Shown here: positions 38,766 to 47,318 of the stretch, one piece after another
Layout: every line of letters starts with the position of its first letter
Position numbering within the stretch: the first letter of the stretch is position 1
Assembly (NCBI RefSeq): GCF_033705735.1
Contig: NZ_CP131131.1
Location: forward strand, 186,001-250,000
Reading direction: 5' to 3'
DNA length: 64,000 bases
From: Shinella zoogloeoides
GTDB taxonomy: Bacteria; Pseudomonadota; Alphaproteobacteria; Rhizobiales; Rhizobiaceae
The notes under the pieces: model-generated
What the model was told of the DNA's origin: nothing
What the model saw: the letters and a program-made list of their open reading frames with translations, nothing else
Database searches by the model: none
Translations under genes and position numbers: made by a program

Positions 38766-39395
38766 TTATTGCTGCGGCGCCTGCTCGCGTTGCATCGCTT
38801 CGAACTTCACTGCGATCGCACCGAGGCTTTCGGAAATACTCTTGAGTTGAGTCGCATTCTCTGCGGAAATCCGCTGCGCCTCAACGGCTACCTTCTCAGC
38901 ATTAACGGCCTGACTGACGGAGGCAGAGGACGCCATAATGCCGTTGCCAAACTGTGTCGCTCCCAATGCTAGGATAGCGATGGTGACGGCGACGATGGAA
39001 ATCGCAGTCACAACGAGAAAGCCCTTTGACGGGAGAGTGTTCTTCAAAATGGCGACATTGGTGTTCATCTCAGAAATCCCAGAGGAGATATCTGAGCGGA
39101 ATTTTACCATCTCAGTCTCAAACTTCGCGAACTCTGCCTTCATTTCCGAAACTGTGGCTTCGACCTTTGCTTCGGTGCGTTCGAGTTTTGCGTCGACTTC
39201 TTCCCTTGTCACGGTTGATTCCTGCTTCTTAGGGCTTCCCGCTTGCGGCGGCGTAATTGGAATATAGGGCCCATGTCCCGCAATTACGAGACCTTCCTGG
39301 AACGACTGAGATGTCGGAATCTCCACCCCTCCACTTCCAAACCCAAGGATACGTTGTTTCTTCGGAGGGTGTTGAGTGGTTGGCTTGGCTGACAT
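38766..39395 (-). CDS. Coiled-coil single-pass membrane protein (moron)
   Basis: 209 residues, transcribed against the late genes. Residues 1-60 are Pro/Gly-rich; 62-115 form a Glu/Lys coiled coil (KLERTEAKVEATVSEMKAEF); 126-146 is a membrane helix (FLVVTAISIVAVTIAILALG); 157-205 is a second coiled coil. No enzymatic motif. Opposite orientation plus its own terminator marks it as a lysogenically expressed moron. Membrane topology suits superinfection exclusion or host-surface alteration, which is inference. Confidence 0.65.
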   Translation of the reverse strand: MSAKPTTQHPPKKQRILGFGSGGVEIPTSQSFQEGLVIAGHGPYIPITPPQAGSPKKQESTVTREEVDAKLERTEAKVEATVSEMKAEFAKFETEMVKFRSDISSGISEMNTNVAILKNTLPSKGFLVVTAISIVAVTIAILALGATQFGNGIMASSASVSQAVNAEKVAVEAQRISAENATQLKSISESLGAIAVKFEAMQREQAPQQ

Positions 39396-39722
39396 GCTAT
39401 CCGCGTAAGACGATTTGGAGTGAGAAGAAGTTTCTTCGCGACATTACCCAAGATTGTGTTGGAGTCTAGCCTAACGCAGTGAGATTGATACGCGGTTAAA
39501 TCGGCGCGACAGAGCGTCTCTGCAATTTCCAACCGCTTTTTGGCGTTTCTGTGGATAACGTTTCAGCGCCTCAGATGAGCAATCTGGGGCACGTTCAGCA
39601 TAATCGTCTGATTTTCCGTGAGGCGCGTTCCCAAAACAATTCCCTTCCATTTTGTGGCGGAGGGAATTGCGACGTTGGCAGTTTCCTGCCCCAATGCGCG
39701 GGTGTTCAACGGAAGGGGAGGT
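39396..39722. other. Accessory island stretch with no firm gene
   Basis: No frame has both a ribosome site and convincing composition. A minus-strand frame from a GTG at 39790 to 39563 (TKWKGIVLGTRLTENQTIML near its end) is the best candidate but overlaps the Arc-like gene. The region is lower in GC than its surroundings (AAATCGGCGCGACAG, CTTTTTGGCGTTTC), in keeping with acquired DNA. Confidence 0.35.
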
Positions 39723-40124
39723 TCAGGATTTTCCGCGTTGCATCTTGGAGTGCGCAATGGAGCCAGCGGTCGGGTTGTCTGGGTGCTCACGGTTCCAATC
39801 TTCGGTTTCAGGATCTTCGTTCATGGCGCGATAGGCGAGGCTGTCCTCTATCGGCAGCTTCTCTCCGAGTAACTGAATCATGTCGGCGATCTCCGTGAGA
39901 AGGTCCTCGGCCGGGCTATGCCGATATCCATCCACTAACTGAGCGATGTAGTTGCGGATATCTTCTAGCGACATCCGCTCTGGATAGAAGGACTCCAAGG
40001 TCCCGACGATCTCAGAGTTCATGGAACGATTGTTCTTCTCGGCAGCAGCGCGGATTCGCTCTCGCAGGCCATCAGGCATACGAATGATGAACTTGTTTTG
40101 GTCGCGCGATGGGGCGTCAGCCAT
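39723..40124 (-). CDS. Arc/Mnt-type ribbon-helix-helix repressor
   Basis: 133 residues. Residues 10-52 fit the Arc fold: NKFIIRMPDGLRERIRAAAE, then KNNRSMNSEIVGTLESFYP, with the SMNSEIV motif of P22 Arc and Mnt. The extension after residue 55 is acidic and helical. It is divergent from a second RHH gene over an intergenic region full of inverted repeats. In P22, Arc/Mnt control the antirepressor; a Rha/KilAC antirepressor lies 1.2 kb away here. Confidence 0.8.
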   Translation of the reverse strand: MADAPSRDQNKFIIRMPDGLRERIRAAAEKNNRSMNSEIVGTLESFYPERMSLEDIRNYIAQLVDGYRHSPAEDLLTEIADMIQLLGEKLPIEDSLAYRAMNEDPETEDWNREHPDNPTAGSIAHSKMQRGKS

Positions 40125-40246
40125 AGAAATATCCGTTCCTGAACAATGCCATAGTTGAATAATGGCATTTGGGCACTAATGCCCTATTGCCATCAATGTG
40201 CCCAAGTGCCACTATCCCATTCGTACCACATCACACAAAGGAGGCA
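40125..40246. promoter_or_regulatory. Divergent control region with inverted repeats
   Basis: The 122 bp contain AATGCCAT (40144-40151) mirrored by ATGGCATT (40161-40168), then TTGGGCAC, AATGCCC, ATTGCC and GTGCCCAAG, a cluster of related half sites. They differ from the main repressor's operator. Spaced between two RHH genes, they are the likely Arc-type operators covering both promoters. Confidence 0.6.
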
Positions 40247-40426
40247 ATGTTGAGCGAAATGAAAAGCGAGAGGATTCCAATCACCATGGAGCCCTCATTG
40301 CTGGAACGAGTAGAGGATTATCGTTTCCTGAACAGGATTCAATCGCGGACTGCGGCTGTGCGATCCCTCATCGAAAAGGGATTGGCTGAGTCCGAAAAGG
40401 AAAAGGGCGAAGCAACGGCCTCGTAA
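40247..40426 (+). CDS. CopG-like ribbon-helix-helix protein
   Basis: 59 residues; AAAGGAGG precedes the ATG at 40247 closely (an ATG at 40259 is an alternative). SERIPITMEPSLLERVEDYR then NRIQSRTAAVRSLIEKGLAE is a compact RHH (strand, helix, helix). With the Arc-like protein it forms a divergent pair, as arc and mnt do in P22. It may control the downstream genes including the antirepressor. Confidence 0.75.
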   Translation: MLSEMKSERIPITMEPSLLERVEDYRFLNRIQSRTAAVRSLIEKGLAESEKEKGEATAS

Positions 40427-40477
40427 ACCCGCTTCGCCCTTTCGCAGCAACATCAAAACCCTCGAAAGGATTTCAAC

Positions 40478-40720
40478 ATGCGCGAGCATGATAGCAAACG
40501 TGCGCCATCATTGGCAATCCACCCATCCATCGTCAAAGCCGCTCTTTCTGCCACCAACGAAATGGCAGAGGCTCAGGCTGCAGCTAATTACCTCGCCGAG
40601 ACGATGCAACGCATCCACGGCGGAATGTGGCGCGTGAAGATCAACCACGTGAACGAATGCGTCACGGTTTCGCGCCGTATCGGCAGCGGGCGTGTCAGTC
40701 CCAAGCCGGAGGTAGCGTGA
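40478..40720 (+). CDS. Hypothetical accessory protein
   Basis: 80 residues with AAGGATTTCAAC before the ATG. Helical N-terminus (PSIVKAALSATNEMAEAQAA) and a short sheet (WRVKINHVNECVTVSRRI). Joined to the next gene by TGATG. Function unknown. Confidence 0.6.
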   Translation: MREHDSKRAPSLAIHPSIVKAALSATNEMAEAQAAANYLAETMQRIHGGMWRVKINHVNECVTVSRRIGSGRVSPKPEVA

Positions 40721-41076
40721 TGGATCGGCGCACCTTTATCCGTGGGGCAGTAATCGCCGCTTCGACGCCAGCGGCAATCGGCGCTGTCTCTACGCTGGGC
40801 ATCGGCGTTCTCGTCAATCGTTACCGCGCCGCAAACGCCGCGTGGCTTGCGACGGCTGGCGCAGATGGAGACGTTGAGGCTGAGGGGCCTGAATACGAGG
40901 CGGCATGGAGCGCGGTGAAGGATGTTGTCACCCACCAATGCCAGACCGCCGAAGAGGTGCAGGAAAAGATCAAAGCTGTCCTGTCCGACCAGTGGCTTTG
41001 CGAAACAGCCGAATGTGGATGGGATGTAGAGGCTGGCCGTCTGCACCGGCACTTTCTTCGCAGCCTGATCATCTGA
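40720..41076 (+). CDS. Accessory protein with Tat-like signal
   Basis: 118 residues from the ATG at 40720. MDRRTFIRGAVIAASTPAAI continues into a hydrophobic stretch, a twin-arginine-like (RRTFIR) export leader, possibly uncleaved. The remainder is acidic and helical with four cysteines (QC, LC, EC). A Tat-targeted protein in a phage antirepressor operon is unusual. Role unknown. Confidence 0.6.
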   Translation: MDRRTFIRGAVIAASTPAAIGAVSTLGIGVLVNRYRAANAAWLATAGADGDVEAEGPEYEAAWSAVKDVVTHQCQTAEEVQEKIKAVLSDQWLCETAECGWDVEAGRLHRHFLRSLII

Positions 41077-41108
41077 AATCACCAATTCCCCGCTGCCATG
41101 GGGATGTA

Positions 41109-41225
41109 ACGCGAACCCGAGCTTCATAGGCTCCGGCGTTCATGAAAGCGAACCCCTGTGCGTTACCGGGCTTGGCAGGCCGGGCGCCTAGTGCAGTCGA
41201 ATGGTTAACGAAAATTAAGAAATTG
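41109..41225 (+). ncRNA. Structured leader upstream of antirepressor, possible C4-like antisense RNA
   Basis: The non-coding stretch before the antirepressor holds paired elements: GAGCTTCATAGGCTC, CGTTCATGAAAGCG, GCGAACCC repeated at 41111 and 41148, and CCGGGCTTGGCAGGCCGGGCG. Read in the opposite direction it gives a short frame containing AKPGNAQGFAFMNAGAYEAR, a sequence pattern I associate with conserved leaders upstream of phage antirepressor genes. In P1, P7 and P22 the antirepressor is controlled by a small antisense RNA (c4, sar) at this place. Identity as an RNA is inference. Confidence 0.35.
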
Positions 41226-41352
41226 GGCGGCAATGTCGCCTGATCCGTGACGGCGGGGTTTGAGCCTTGCAAGCGGCCCCGCTGTCACGACCACCGGCCA
41301 TCGTTTCCGCGATGGCTAGCTCCACTGCCTAACCTCGGAAAGGACATAGGCA

Positions 41353-42132
41353 ATGACGAATGCACAGATGACACCGATCGATGCCACACGCAACCCGATC
41401 GTACATGCCAAGGACGGCGAGGTGTTCGCCAACAGCCGCGACGTGGCTCAGTTCTTCGGGAAACAGCACGGCCATATTTTGCGTGATATCGGTAATCTGA
41501 TTGCCAGCGAGCCGCAGCTAGGTCTCTCCAAATTTGGAGAGACCCCATATGTTGAGCCTTCGACCGGCCAGACCTACCGATCCTATGATATGGACCGCGA
41601 CGGCTTCACGCTCCTCGCCATGGGCTTCACCGGCGGCAAGGCGCTGAAATGGAAGTTGCGCTACATCGAAGCGTTCAACGCCATGGAGGCGGAACTTCGT
41701 CGTATCGCCAACAGCGGCCCGACCGTCGATCTCAACGACCCCGGCGCTCTTCGCGGCCTTTTGCTAACCTACAGCGAAAAGGCGCTGGAACTGGAGAGGC
41801 AGGTCAAGGAGCTTCTGCCGTCGCAGGAGGCATTGCAGCGCCTTTCCGAGGCTGACGGTTCTCTCTGCATCACCGACGCCGCAAAAGCGCTCCAGATGCG
41901 TCCCAGCGACCTGTTCAACTGGCTTCGCCAGAACGGTTGGATCTACAAGCGGGTGGGGGCGTCCCACGACCTCGGATACTCGTCCAAGACGCAATCCGGC
42001 CTTCTGGAGCACAAGGTAACGACGGTTCTGCGCGCTGATGGCTCCGAAAAGGTCACGGAGCAGGTTCGCGTGACGGCCAAGGGCCTGACGAAGCTGGCGC
42101 AGCTCATCAAACCGGCGCTGGCAGAAGCATAA
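41353..42132 (+). CDS. Rha/KilAC-type antirepressor
   Basis: 259 residues. Residues 15-110 match the Rha regulatory domain (GEVFANSRDVAQFFGKQHGH, YDMDRDGFTLLAMGFTGGKA, WKLRYIEAFNAMEAEL). Residues 145-255 are a KilAC/ANT DNA-binding domain (DGSLCITDAAKALQMRPSDL, FNWLRQNGWIYKR, VTAKGLTKLAQLI). The combination defines antirepressors that inactivate prophage repressors. It sits in a separate rightward transcription unit under Arc/RHH control and is followed by a terminator. Confidence 0.85.
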   Translation: MTNAQMTPIDATRNPIVHAKDGEVFANSRDVAQFFGKQHGHILRDIGNLIASEPQLGLSKFGETPYVEPSTGQTYRSYDMDRDGFTLLAMGFTGGKALKWKLRYIEAFNAMEAELRRIANSGPTVDLNDPGALRGLLLTYSEKALELERQVKELLPSQEALQRLSEADGSLCITDAAKALQMRPSDLFNWLRQNGWIYKRVGASHDLGYSSKTQSGLLEHKVTTVLRADGSEKVTEQVRVTAKGLTKLAQLIKPALAEA

Positions 42133-42157
42133 CCACTGCCACAATGCCAATACCTTT

Positions 42158-42182
42158 AGGCGCTCTTCGGGGCGCCTTTTCA
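42158..42182 (+). terminator. Terminator after the antirepressor
   Basis: AGGCGC-TCTTCGGG-GCGCCT followed by TTTT, 25 bases after the stop codon. A textbook factor-independent terminator that isolates the immunity locus from the tape measure gene. Confidence 0.8.
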
Positions 42183-42256
42183 CTGCCTACGAGCACTTGA
42201 TGTAGATGGAATAGACCCTGGATGGGCGACCAAAGCCGTAGGTACCGGAGCATCGT

Positions 42257-42661
42257 TCATCGATACCGTACTTCCGTCCCGCAGTCGCAACGCAGAAGGA
42301 TTTTTCCATCCAAGGCGAACGCCCTCATTGCCAATCCGCAAGATGGGCAGATCGTGCCTCGTTTGGAGTTCGTGGCCCTCTGAGTTGCGCTAGAAACGAT
42401 TTGGCGTGACGGCTTCTCTGTTCGTTTATTTTTGATGCGAACGCCTACCCATACACCCAAACCAAGGCTCGCTAGGAACTGCAGCAGCGCAGGCGTGCGA
42501 TTAACTCCGCCGTGATGAGAACATGCTCCCTGCCTGCCAATGGAGGAAGACTGCCAGCCGGAATTACAGGCGACGGGGCCTAGTAGCGAGCCAATGAGGA
42601 TCATTGAGGCAACGAAAGTGATGGCGCCCCAGCCAAGGGGCGTGTTGATGGTCTTGAGCAT
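42257..42661 (-). CDS. Membrane protein with zinc ribbon tail (moron)
   Basis: 134 residues, AGAGAG before the ATG at 42661. A membrane helix (ITFVASMILIGSLLGPVACN) is followed by CNSGWQSSSIGRQGACSHHG, a Cys/His segment like those of small secreted DUF3761 proteins, then a second helix (LLQFLASLGLGVWVGVRI) and a cytoplasmic basic part ending in CPSCG...CDCG, a zinc ribbon. The opposite strand and position mark it as a moron. Action in the envelope is likely; target unknown. Confidence 0.6.
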   Translation of the reverse strand: MLKTINTPLGWGAITFVASMILIGSLLGPVACNSGWQSSSIGRQGACSHHGGVNRTPALLQFLASLGLGVWVGVRIKNKRTEKPSRQIVSSATQRATNSKRGTICPSCGLAMRAFALDGKILLRCDCGTEVRYR

Positions 42662-42724
42662 TATCTCTCTGAGCTGTTCTAGTTTATCACGGAGGAAGGC
42701 TCTCCCCCAACAAGCTGGCGTGGA

Positions 42725-43081
42725 TCAAAGCTGGTCTTTGCGGCCGAATATGAAGCGACGTGTTTCGCCATTGGTCAACTGCATGGTCCCTTCACCAGCG
42801 ACCATGGATGCGTTCGTCATGGGTCTGGTCATGGTTACTGTCCCTGACTTCCCATCGGTGCATGCCACCGGAATGACGACCGTTGCTTTCCGCCAGTCAG
42901 GTGCGGTGCCGCGGCAGGTTACCCGACCATCGCCGATGGAGAACTTCACGTTCTCCTGCATGGCCCCAAAGGTTGTCTGTCCGCTACCGTAACGACCTGT
43001 GGCGCTGACATACTGGTTTTCTATGGTGTTGCAGCCTACCAGCGCGAGAACCGCGCCCAGAGCAACAAAATTCTTCATCAT
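42725..43081 (-). CDS. Predicted lipoprotein (moron)
   Basis: 118 residues from the ATG at 43081 with GGAGG eight bases upstream. MMKNFVALGAVLALVGCNTI has a signal helix and a lipobox with Cys17. The mature part is beta-rich (GQTTFGAMQENVKFSIGDGR, VTCRGTAP, TVTMTRPMTNASMVAGEGTM). Phage lipoproteins such as Llp and Cor block receptors against superinfection; a similar function fits its position but is not shown. Confidence 0.7.
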   Translation of the reverse strand: MMKNFVALGAVLALVGCNTIENQYVSATGRYGSGQTTFGAMQENVKFSIGDGRVTCRGTAPDWRKATVVIPVACTDGKSGTVTMTRPMTNASMVAGEGTMQLTNGETRRFIFGRKDQL

Positions 43082-43137
43082 CCTAGCGGCCTCCGTTTCG
43101 GCGAGGACGATACCGCCTTTCACCTAAAGGTAAACCC

Positions 43138-45960
43138 ATGACTGTTGCCTCACTTGGCTTCAAAATCGATTCCACACAGGCGTCGTCGGCCGCGGTCGAT
43201 CTGGAAAGGCTGTATGCCGCAGCCGCCAAGATGGAAACGGCGGCAGAGAGCCTGACGACCTCGGCGGGAGCACTTGCAGGTGCCTTGAGGCGTGTCGGAG
43301 ACGAGACGAAGAAGGTGCCGCCGGTCGCCCGCCCGTTCCAGAACCAGGATGAGCATGTTAGGGCGTTCCGCGCCGAGATCGAGCGCCTGACGGTCAAGTA
43401 TCAGCCCTTGGCGAACGCACAGAAGAACTACGCCGCAGCGGTGTCGGAGATCAACAGGGCTCATCAGCTTGGGATCATCAATGCCCAGCAGATGCAAAAG
43501 GCGCTTGACGGTGAACGCCTCGCCTTTGAGCGCCTGAAGACTTCAGCAACGACGGCGGGAACTGCGGTCAAGGCCGCAAACCAGAATGGGGTGAGCGGCG
43601 CGCAGCGAGCGGCCGGCATCAATGCTGGCTATCAGTTTCAAGACGTCGCGGTTACGTCAGCGATGGGCATGAGCCCGCTGATGATCGGCCTTCAGCAAGG
43701 TACGCAGTTGGCGTCGGTGCTGGCTGCTATGGAGCGTCCAGTCATGGGGCTTGGCGCAGCTTTCGCTTCGATCATCAGCCCGGTTACGCTTGTCACGGTC
43801 GGCCTGACCGCCGGTGTGGCGGCGTTGATCCAGTATTTTTCCACGTCCGAAGACGGCTCCGGCAAAATGGAAGCCGATCTGGAGCGCCAGAGCGAGCTTA
43901 TTCAGACAGTTGCCGCTCGTTGGGGCGATGCAGCCCCTGCTCTCAAAGCGTACGCCGACGAACTCGAACGCGCGCGGGAAGAACAAGACAAGCAGGAAGC
44001 ATCCGCGACCGCTGCAGAGTTGAAGATCAAGGGCCTCCGCGGTGAGATGGAGGGCTTGGTATCAGCGATTGGGAGAATGGACACCGATTTCGCTCTGTCC
44101 AATGCCATCAACTCGGCTGACACTGAGAAGGTCTCAATCTTCCGCAAGAACATGGTCGACGTCAAAGACGCGATCGAAGCGGGTAAAGACCCAACCCTGG
44201 CACTCAACAGCGCTCTGGAAAGCCTCTCGACAATACTCGGGGACAAGTCAAATCCGGTCATCAAGGAGTTCTATGATCTACTTTCTGGCGCAGCCGACAA
44301 GATGCGAGAAGTCGCGGATCAAGCGAAATCGTTCACCTCTTTGCCCAGGCTGTCGCCCCTCTGGTCCGAGAACGGGCGGATACTCGGTGATGAAATGTTT
44401 ATCCCCCGCGTTCCCGGCATCCCAACTTCGAGACCTTCCGATCTAGCGGGCGATCCTGACGTCGCCGATTCTCGCATTCTTAACTCCGATGGGCGGTTTA
44501 CCGCCGTTCCGGTGCCAACTGAAAAGCCCAACTTCTTCGAGCTGGAGAAGGAAAACGAGAAGGTTGATGAGGTTACCAAGGCCTATCTCCGCGCGCAGGA
44601 GGCGAAGGCGAACTTCTGGCTCGATGTCAGCTTCGCCGAGCGCCAGGCTGGCCGTAGCGCGATGGATAGGCAGATTGCCACCACGCTGACGCGATATGGC
44701 TTCGATGAGAATCTGAACTCCCCTGAGGCGAACGCCATCCGCCAGCAGCTTCAATGGAAGCAGGCGAAGGACTTGGCCCAGAGCTTTGGAGACGCGTTCA
44801 GTTCCGAGCTGCTTTCTGGCAGCCACGACATCGGCAAGGCCTTCCTCAAGGGCCTTGAGGCCGCGATTTCGGGTGAGGCCTCGAAGCTGTGGGAGAAGTT
44901 CTTCGACGGGATCGGCACCATCTTTGCCGACTGGCTCACGGGCTCGAAGGGCGGAACGGGCGCTGGAGCGAATGCAGTCGGTGCGGTAGCGGCTAAACCC
45001 CTTGGACTTGGCGGTTCTGCTGCGAATGACAATTTCGGTAAGGCTCCCGTCGTCCCTGTCAGTCGTTCGCTTCTGGGCGATATCGGATCCTATGCAACTG
45101 CAATCAAAGCGATTGAGAGCAGTGGCGGAAATTACAGCGCGCTCGGCCCCGTCACGCGCACCGGAGATCGTGCTTATGGCGCCTATCAGGTCATGGGAGC
45201 CAACATCCCGTCGTGGACGAAAAGTGCGCTGGGTACTTCATTAACGCCGAACGAGTTTCTGGGCAGCAAGAGCGCTCAAGATGCTGTATTCGAGAAGTAC
45301 TTCGGTGCTTCCGTTGCAAAGTACGGTAATCCGCAGGACGCGGCGTCAGTGTGGTTTACCGGCCGTCCGCTTGCCCAAGGAGCGAACTCCGCCGACGTAC
45401 TGGGAACGACTGGGAAGTCCTATGTGAACAAGTTCAATGCGGAGCTGGAGAAGGCCTCCAAAGGCCTCGGTGAGTTTGGTGGTGGCCTTGGAAAGCTCGG
45501 CTCAACCCTGGAAAGCATACCGCAAGCGCTTATGGCGAACGGTGGTGGCGGTGGCATCCTCTCCGGCCTCACCAAATACGGCATGGGCCTGTTCTCTGGC
45601 TCTTCGCAGTTCGCGTCGGCTTGGCTGAAAGGCGGCGTCGGGCTCTACGCTGATGGCACGAACTATGCGCCCGGCGGTCTTGCCATCGTCGGTGAGCGCG
45701 GTCCCGAACTCGTCAATCTCCCGCAGGGCTCCAAGGTGTTCAACACCAACAAGAGCCAGGACATGATGGCTGCCAACGGCAACGACCCAAAAGTCCAGCC
45801 GCCGAAATACGACATCCATATCTATGGCGGCTCCGGCGACCAGCATATCCGCGACCTCGTTCAACAGGGGATTGCAGCGGCGCAGGGCGAGCAGAGCTAC
45901 CAGATGCGGCGTGGCGGCTTCGGCGACATGCAGCGGCGTTACTCGAACCAGAAAGGCTAG
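43138..45960 (+). CDS. Tape measure protein with lytic transglycosylase-like domain
   Basis: 940 residues, the longest gene. Residues 1-200 are helical (YQPLANAQKNYAAAVSEINR), the PMGMSPLMIGLQQGTQLA-type and hydrophobic segments around 165-235 are typical of tape measures, and residues 650-765 carry a lysozyme-like domain (AIKAIESSGGNYSALG, GAYQVMGANIPSW, AASVWFTG) to open peptidoglycan during injection. The C-terminus has the GGLAIVGERGPELVNLPQGS segment common in tape measures. Length predicts a tail of about 140 nm (0.15 nm per residue), an estimate. Confidence 0.9.
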   Translation: MTVASLGFKIDSTQASSAAVDLERLYAAAAKMETAAESLTTSAGALAGALRRVGDETKKVPPVARPFQNQDEHVRAFRAEIERLTVKYQPLANAQKNYAAAVSEINRAHQLGIINAQQMQKALDGERLAFERLKTSATTAGTAVKAANQNGVSGAQRAAGINAGYQFQDVAVTSAMGMSPLMIGLQQGTQLASVLAAMERPVMGLGAAFASIISPVTLVTVGLTAGVAALIQYFSTSEDGSGKMEADLERQSELIQTVAARWGDAAPALKAYADELERAREEQDKQEASATAAELKIKGLRGEMEGLVSAIGRMDTDFALSNAINSADTEKVSIFRKNMVDVKDAIEAGKDPTLALNSALESLSTILGDKSNPVIKEFYDLLSGAADKMREVADQAKSFTSLPRLSPLWSENGRILGDEMFIPRVPGIPTSRPSDLAGDPDVADSRILNSDGRFTAVPVPTEKPNFFELEKENEKVDEVTKAYLRAQEAKANFWLDVSFAERQAGRSAMDRQIATTLTRYGFDENLNSPEANAIRQQLQWKQAKDLAQSFGDAFSSELLSGSHDIGKAFLKGLEAAISGEASKLWEKFFDGIGTIFADWLTGSKGGTGAGANAVGAVAAKPLGLGGSAANDNFGKAPVVPVSRSLLGDIGSYATAIKAIESSGGNYSALGPVTRTGDRAYGAYQVMGANIPSWTKSALGTSLTPNEFLGSKSAQDAVFEKYFGASVAKYGNPQDAASVWFTGRPLAQGANSADVLGTTGKSYVNKFNAELEKASKGLGEFGGGLGKLGSTLESIPQALMANGGGGGILSGLTKYGMGLFSGSSQFASAWLKGGVGLYADGTNYAPGGLAIVGERGPELVNLPQGSKVFNTNKSQDMMAANGNDPKVQPPKYDIHIYGGSGDQHIRDLVQQGIAAAQGEQSYQMRRGGFGDMQRRYSNQKG

Positions 45961-45962
45961 GG

Positions 45963-46712
45963 ATGGCTCGTTACACAGACAATCCTACCGTTCCGGTTCG
46001 ATATCTCCGGCCGAAGCGGGCGTCCTTCGACATCATCGGAAACTCGATTGATGGCGGCGTGAACGGGACAGGCGAGGCGATCTCGATAGAGATGAGCGGT
46101 GGGGGCCGTGTGAAGGCGCTCTACGAGCAATGCGTCCTTCAGGCAGACGACACCGAACGCTTCGAGATCATCAACTGGCTGGGTGCCCGCGGCAATGGCG
46201 GATTCCGCTTCTTCAACGTGCCTCTCTTGACCGATGCTTGGGGACCATTCGCGGCACGTCGGCCTGTCATCGACGGCATCCCGCATTCGGACGGTGCGTT
46301 GTTCTCTGATACCTCGGGGTACTCGCAGGCTTCTGTGTGGGGGCGTTTGACGGCTTCAGCCGCACTCGGGGCAGGGAATATCTTCTTGCGCGTCTACGGG
46401 GCTTCCCGGCCTCTGCGTTGGTCTGACTGGTTTTCGATCAATCATCCCACTAAGGGCTGGCGCGCATATCGGTATTGGGAGAGCATCAAGACCGAGGAGG
46501 GGAGCGAGACCGTGGAAGGTGTAGAGCTGAGCTATGCCGACTACGCGCTCGGGATCGGGCCAGCTCTTCGAGAGGCGTGCGAGGAGAACACCCGTGTCGA
46601 GTTAGCGCGACCGCTCTGCGTCATGCGCTTTCCGCAAGGGTTCACGCTTCCCTTGGACGTCGACGGCTGGCTCCAAGCTCGACCGACGCTCCAGTTCACC
46701 GAGGCGTTCTGA
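45963..46712 (+). CDS. Distal tail protein
   Basis: 249 residues following the tape measure by two bases. Beta-rich, with SGGGRVKALYEQCVLQADDT, INWLGARGNGGFRFFNVPL and a C-terminal FTLPLDVDGWLQARPTLQFT in the manner of distal tail proteins that form the ring at the tube end. No single residue motif is diagnostic; placed by order and composition. Confidence 0.65.
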   Translation: MARYTDNPTVPVRYLRPKRASFDIIGNSIDGGVNGTGEAISIEMSGGGRVKALYEQCVLQADDTERFEIINWLGARGNGGFRFFNVPLLTDAWGPFAARRPVIDGIPHSDGALFSDTSGYSQASVWGRLTASAALGAGNIFLRVYGASRPLRWSDWFSINHPTKGWRAYRYWESIKTEEGSETVEGVELSYADYALGIGPALREACEENTRVELARPLCVMRFPQGFTLPLDVDGWLQARPTLQFTEAF

Positions 46713-47311
46713 TGGCGTGGATACCTGATGCCGTCATTGAGGAGATGCGCGGGAGCCATCAACTCGGGCTCTTCCTTCGGGTGGGGACCGAGCCTGCTCT
46801 CCATGTCTGGTTTGGGGTGCACGACATCCCGGCCAATTTCGACAGCATCGATCCGAACGGAACCGTCTATCTCGGCGGCGGCGTCCTGATCGGGGTGCCG
46901 ACGCTGGAGGTGCTGATCAATGGGACTGCGGACAGCGTGGATTTCACACTGTCGGGCATCGATCCTGTTACAGGCGCGAAGACGCTGGACGCTCTGCCTC
47001 CGGTAAGGGGCGCACAGGTCCAAATCGGGATTACGACGCTCGACCGCTATTACCAGCCGATGAGCAGGATCATTCCGATCTGGAGCGGGATAGCTTCTCA
47101 CGTCGGGGAGGCATCTCAGGCACAACCAAGCGACGGAGACCTGTCATTGATGCTTTCCCTGTCGGTGGTCGCAGGGGAAAGTACGCGATCGCGCCCATCG
47201 CGGTCGCTGTGGTCCTCTGCGCATCAAAAGGCAATCTCGCCCACCGACAAGTTCTGCGATGGCACGGCGCGGCTTGCGCGCGGTGTGCAGCCGGTCTGGC
47301 CCAACTTCTGA
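46712..47311 (+). CDS. Tail tip protein (DUF2163-like N-terminus)
   Basis: 199 residues from the ATG at 46712 (TGATG). The first half (LGLFLRVGTEPALHVWFGVH, GVPTLEVLINGTADSVDFTL) is beta-rich like the N-terminal part of DUF2163 tail tip proteins. The C-terminal HQKAISPTDKFCDGTARLAR resembles a hub segment. Likely part of the baseplate-like tip. Confidence 0.65.
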   Translation: MAWIPDAVIEEMRGSHQLGLFLRVGTEPALHVWFGVHDIPANFDSIDPNGTVYLGGGVLIGVPTLEVLINGTADSVDFTLSGIDPVTGAKTLDALPPVRGAQVQIGITTLDRYYQPMSRIIPIWSGIASHVGEASQAQPSDGDLSLMLSLSVVAGESTRSRPSRSLWSSAHQKAISPTDKFCDGTARLARGVQPVWPNF

Positions 47312-47318
47312 GAAGTCC

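Noticed and set aside
39563..39790. 75-codon minus-strand frame after the Arc-like gene
   Set aside because: It starts inside the Arc-like gene with a weak ribosome site, and only its second half looks coding. Left as an unassigned stretch.
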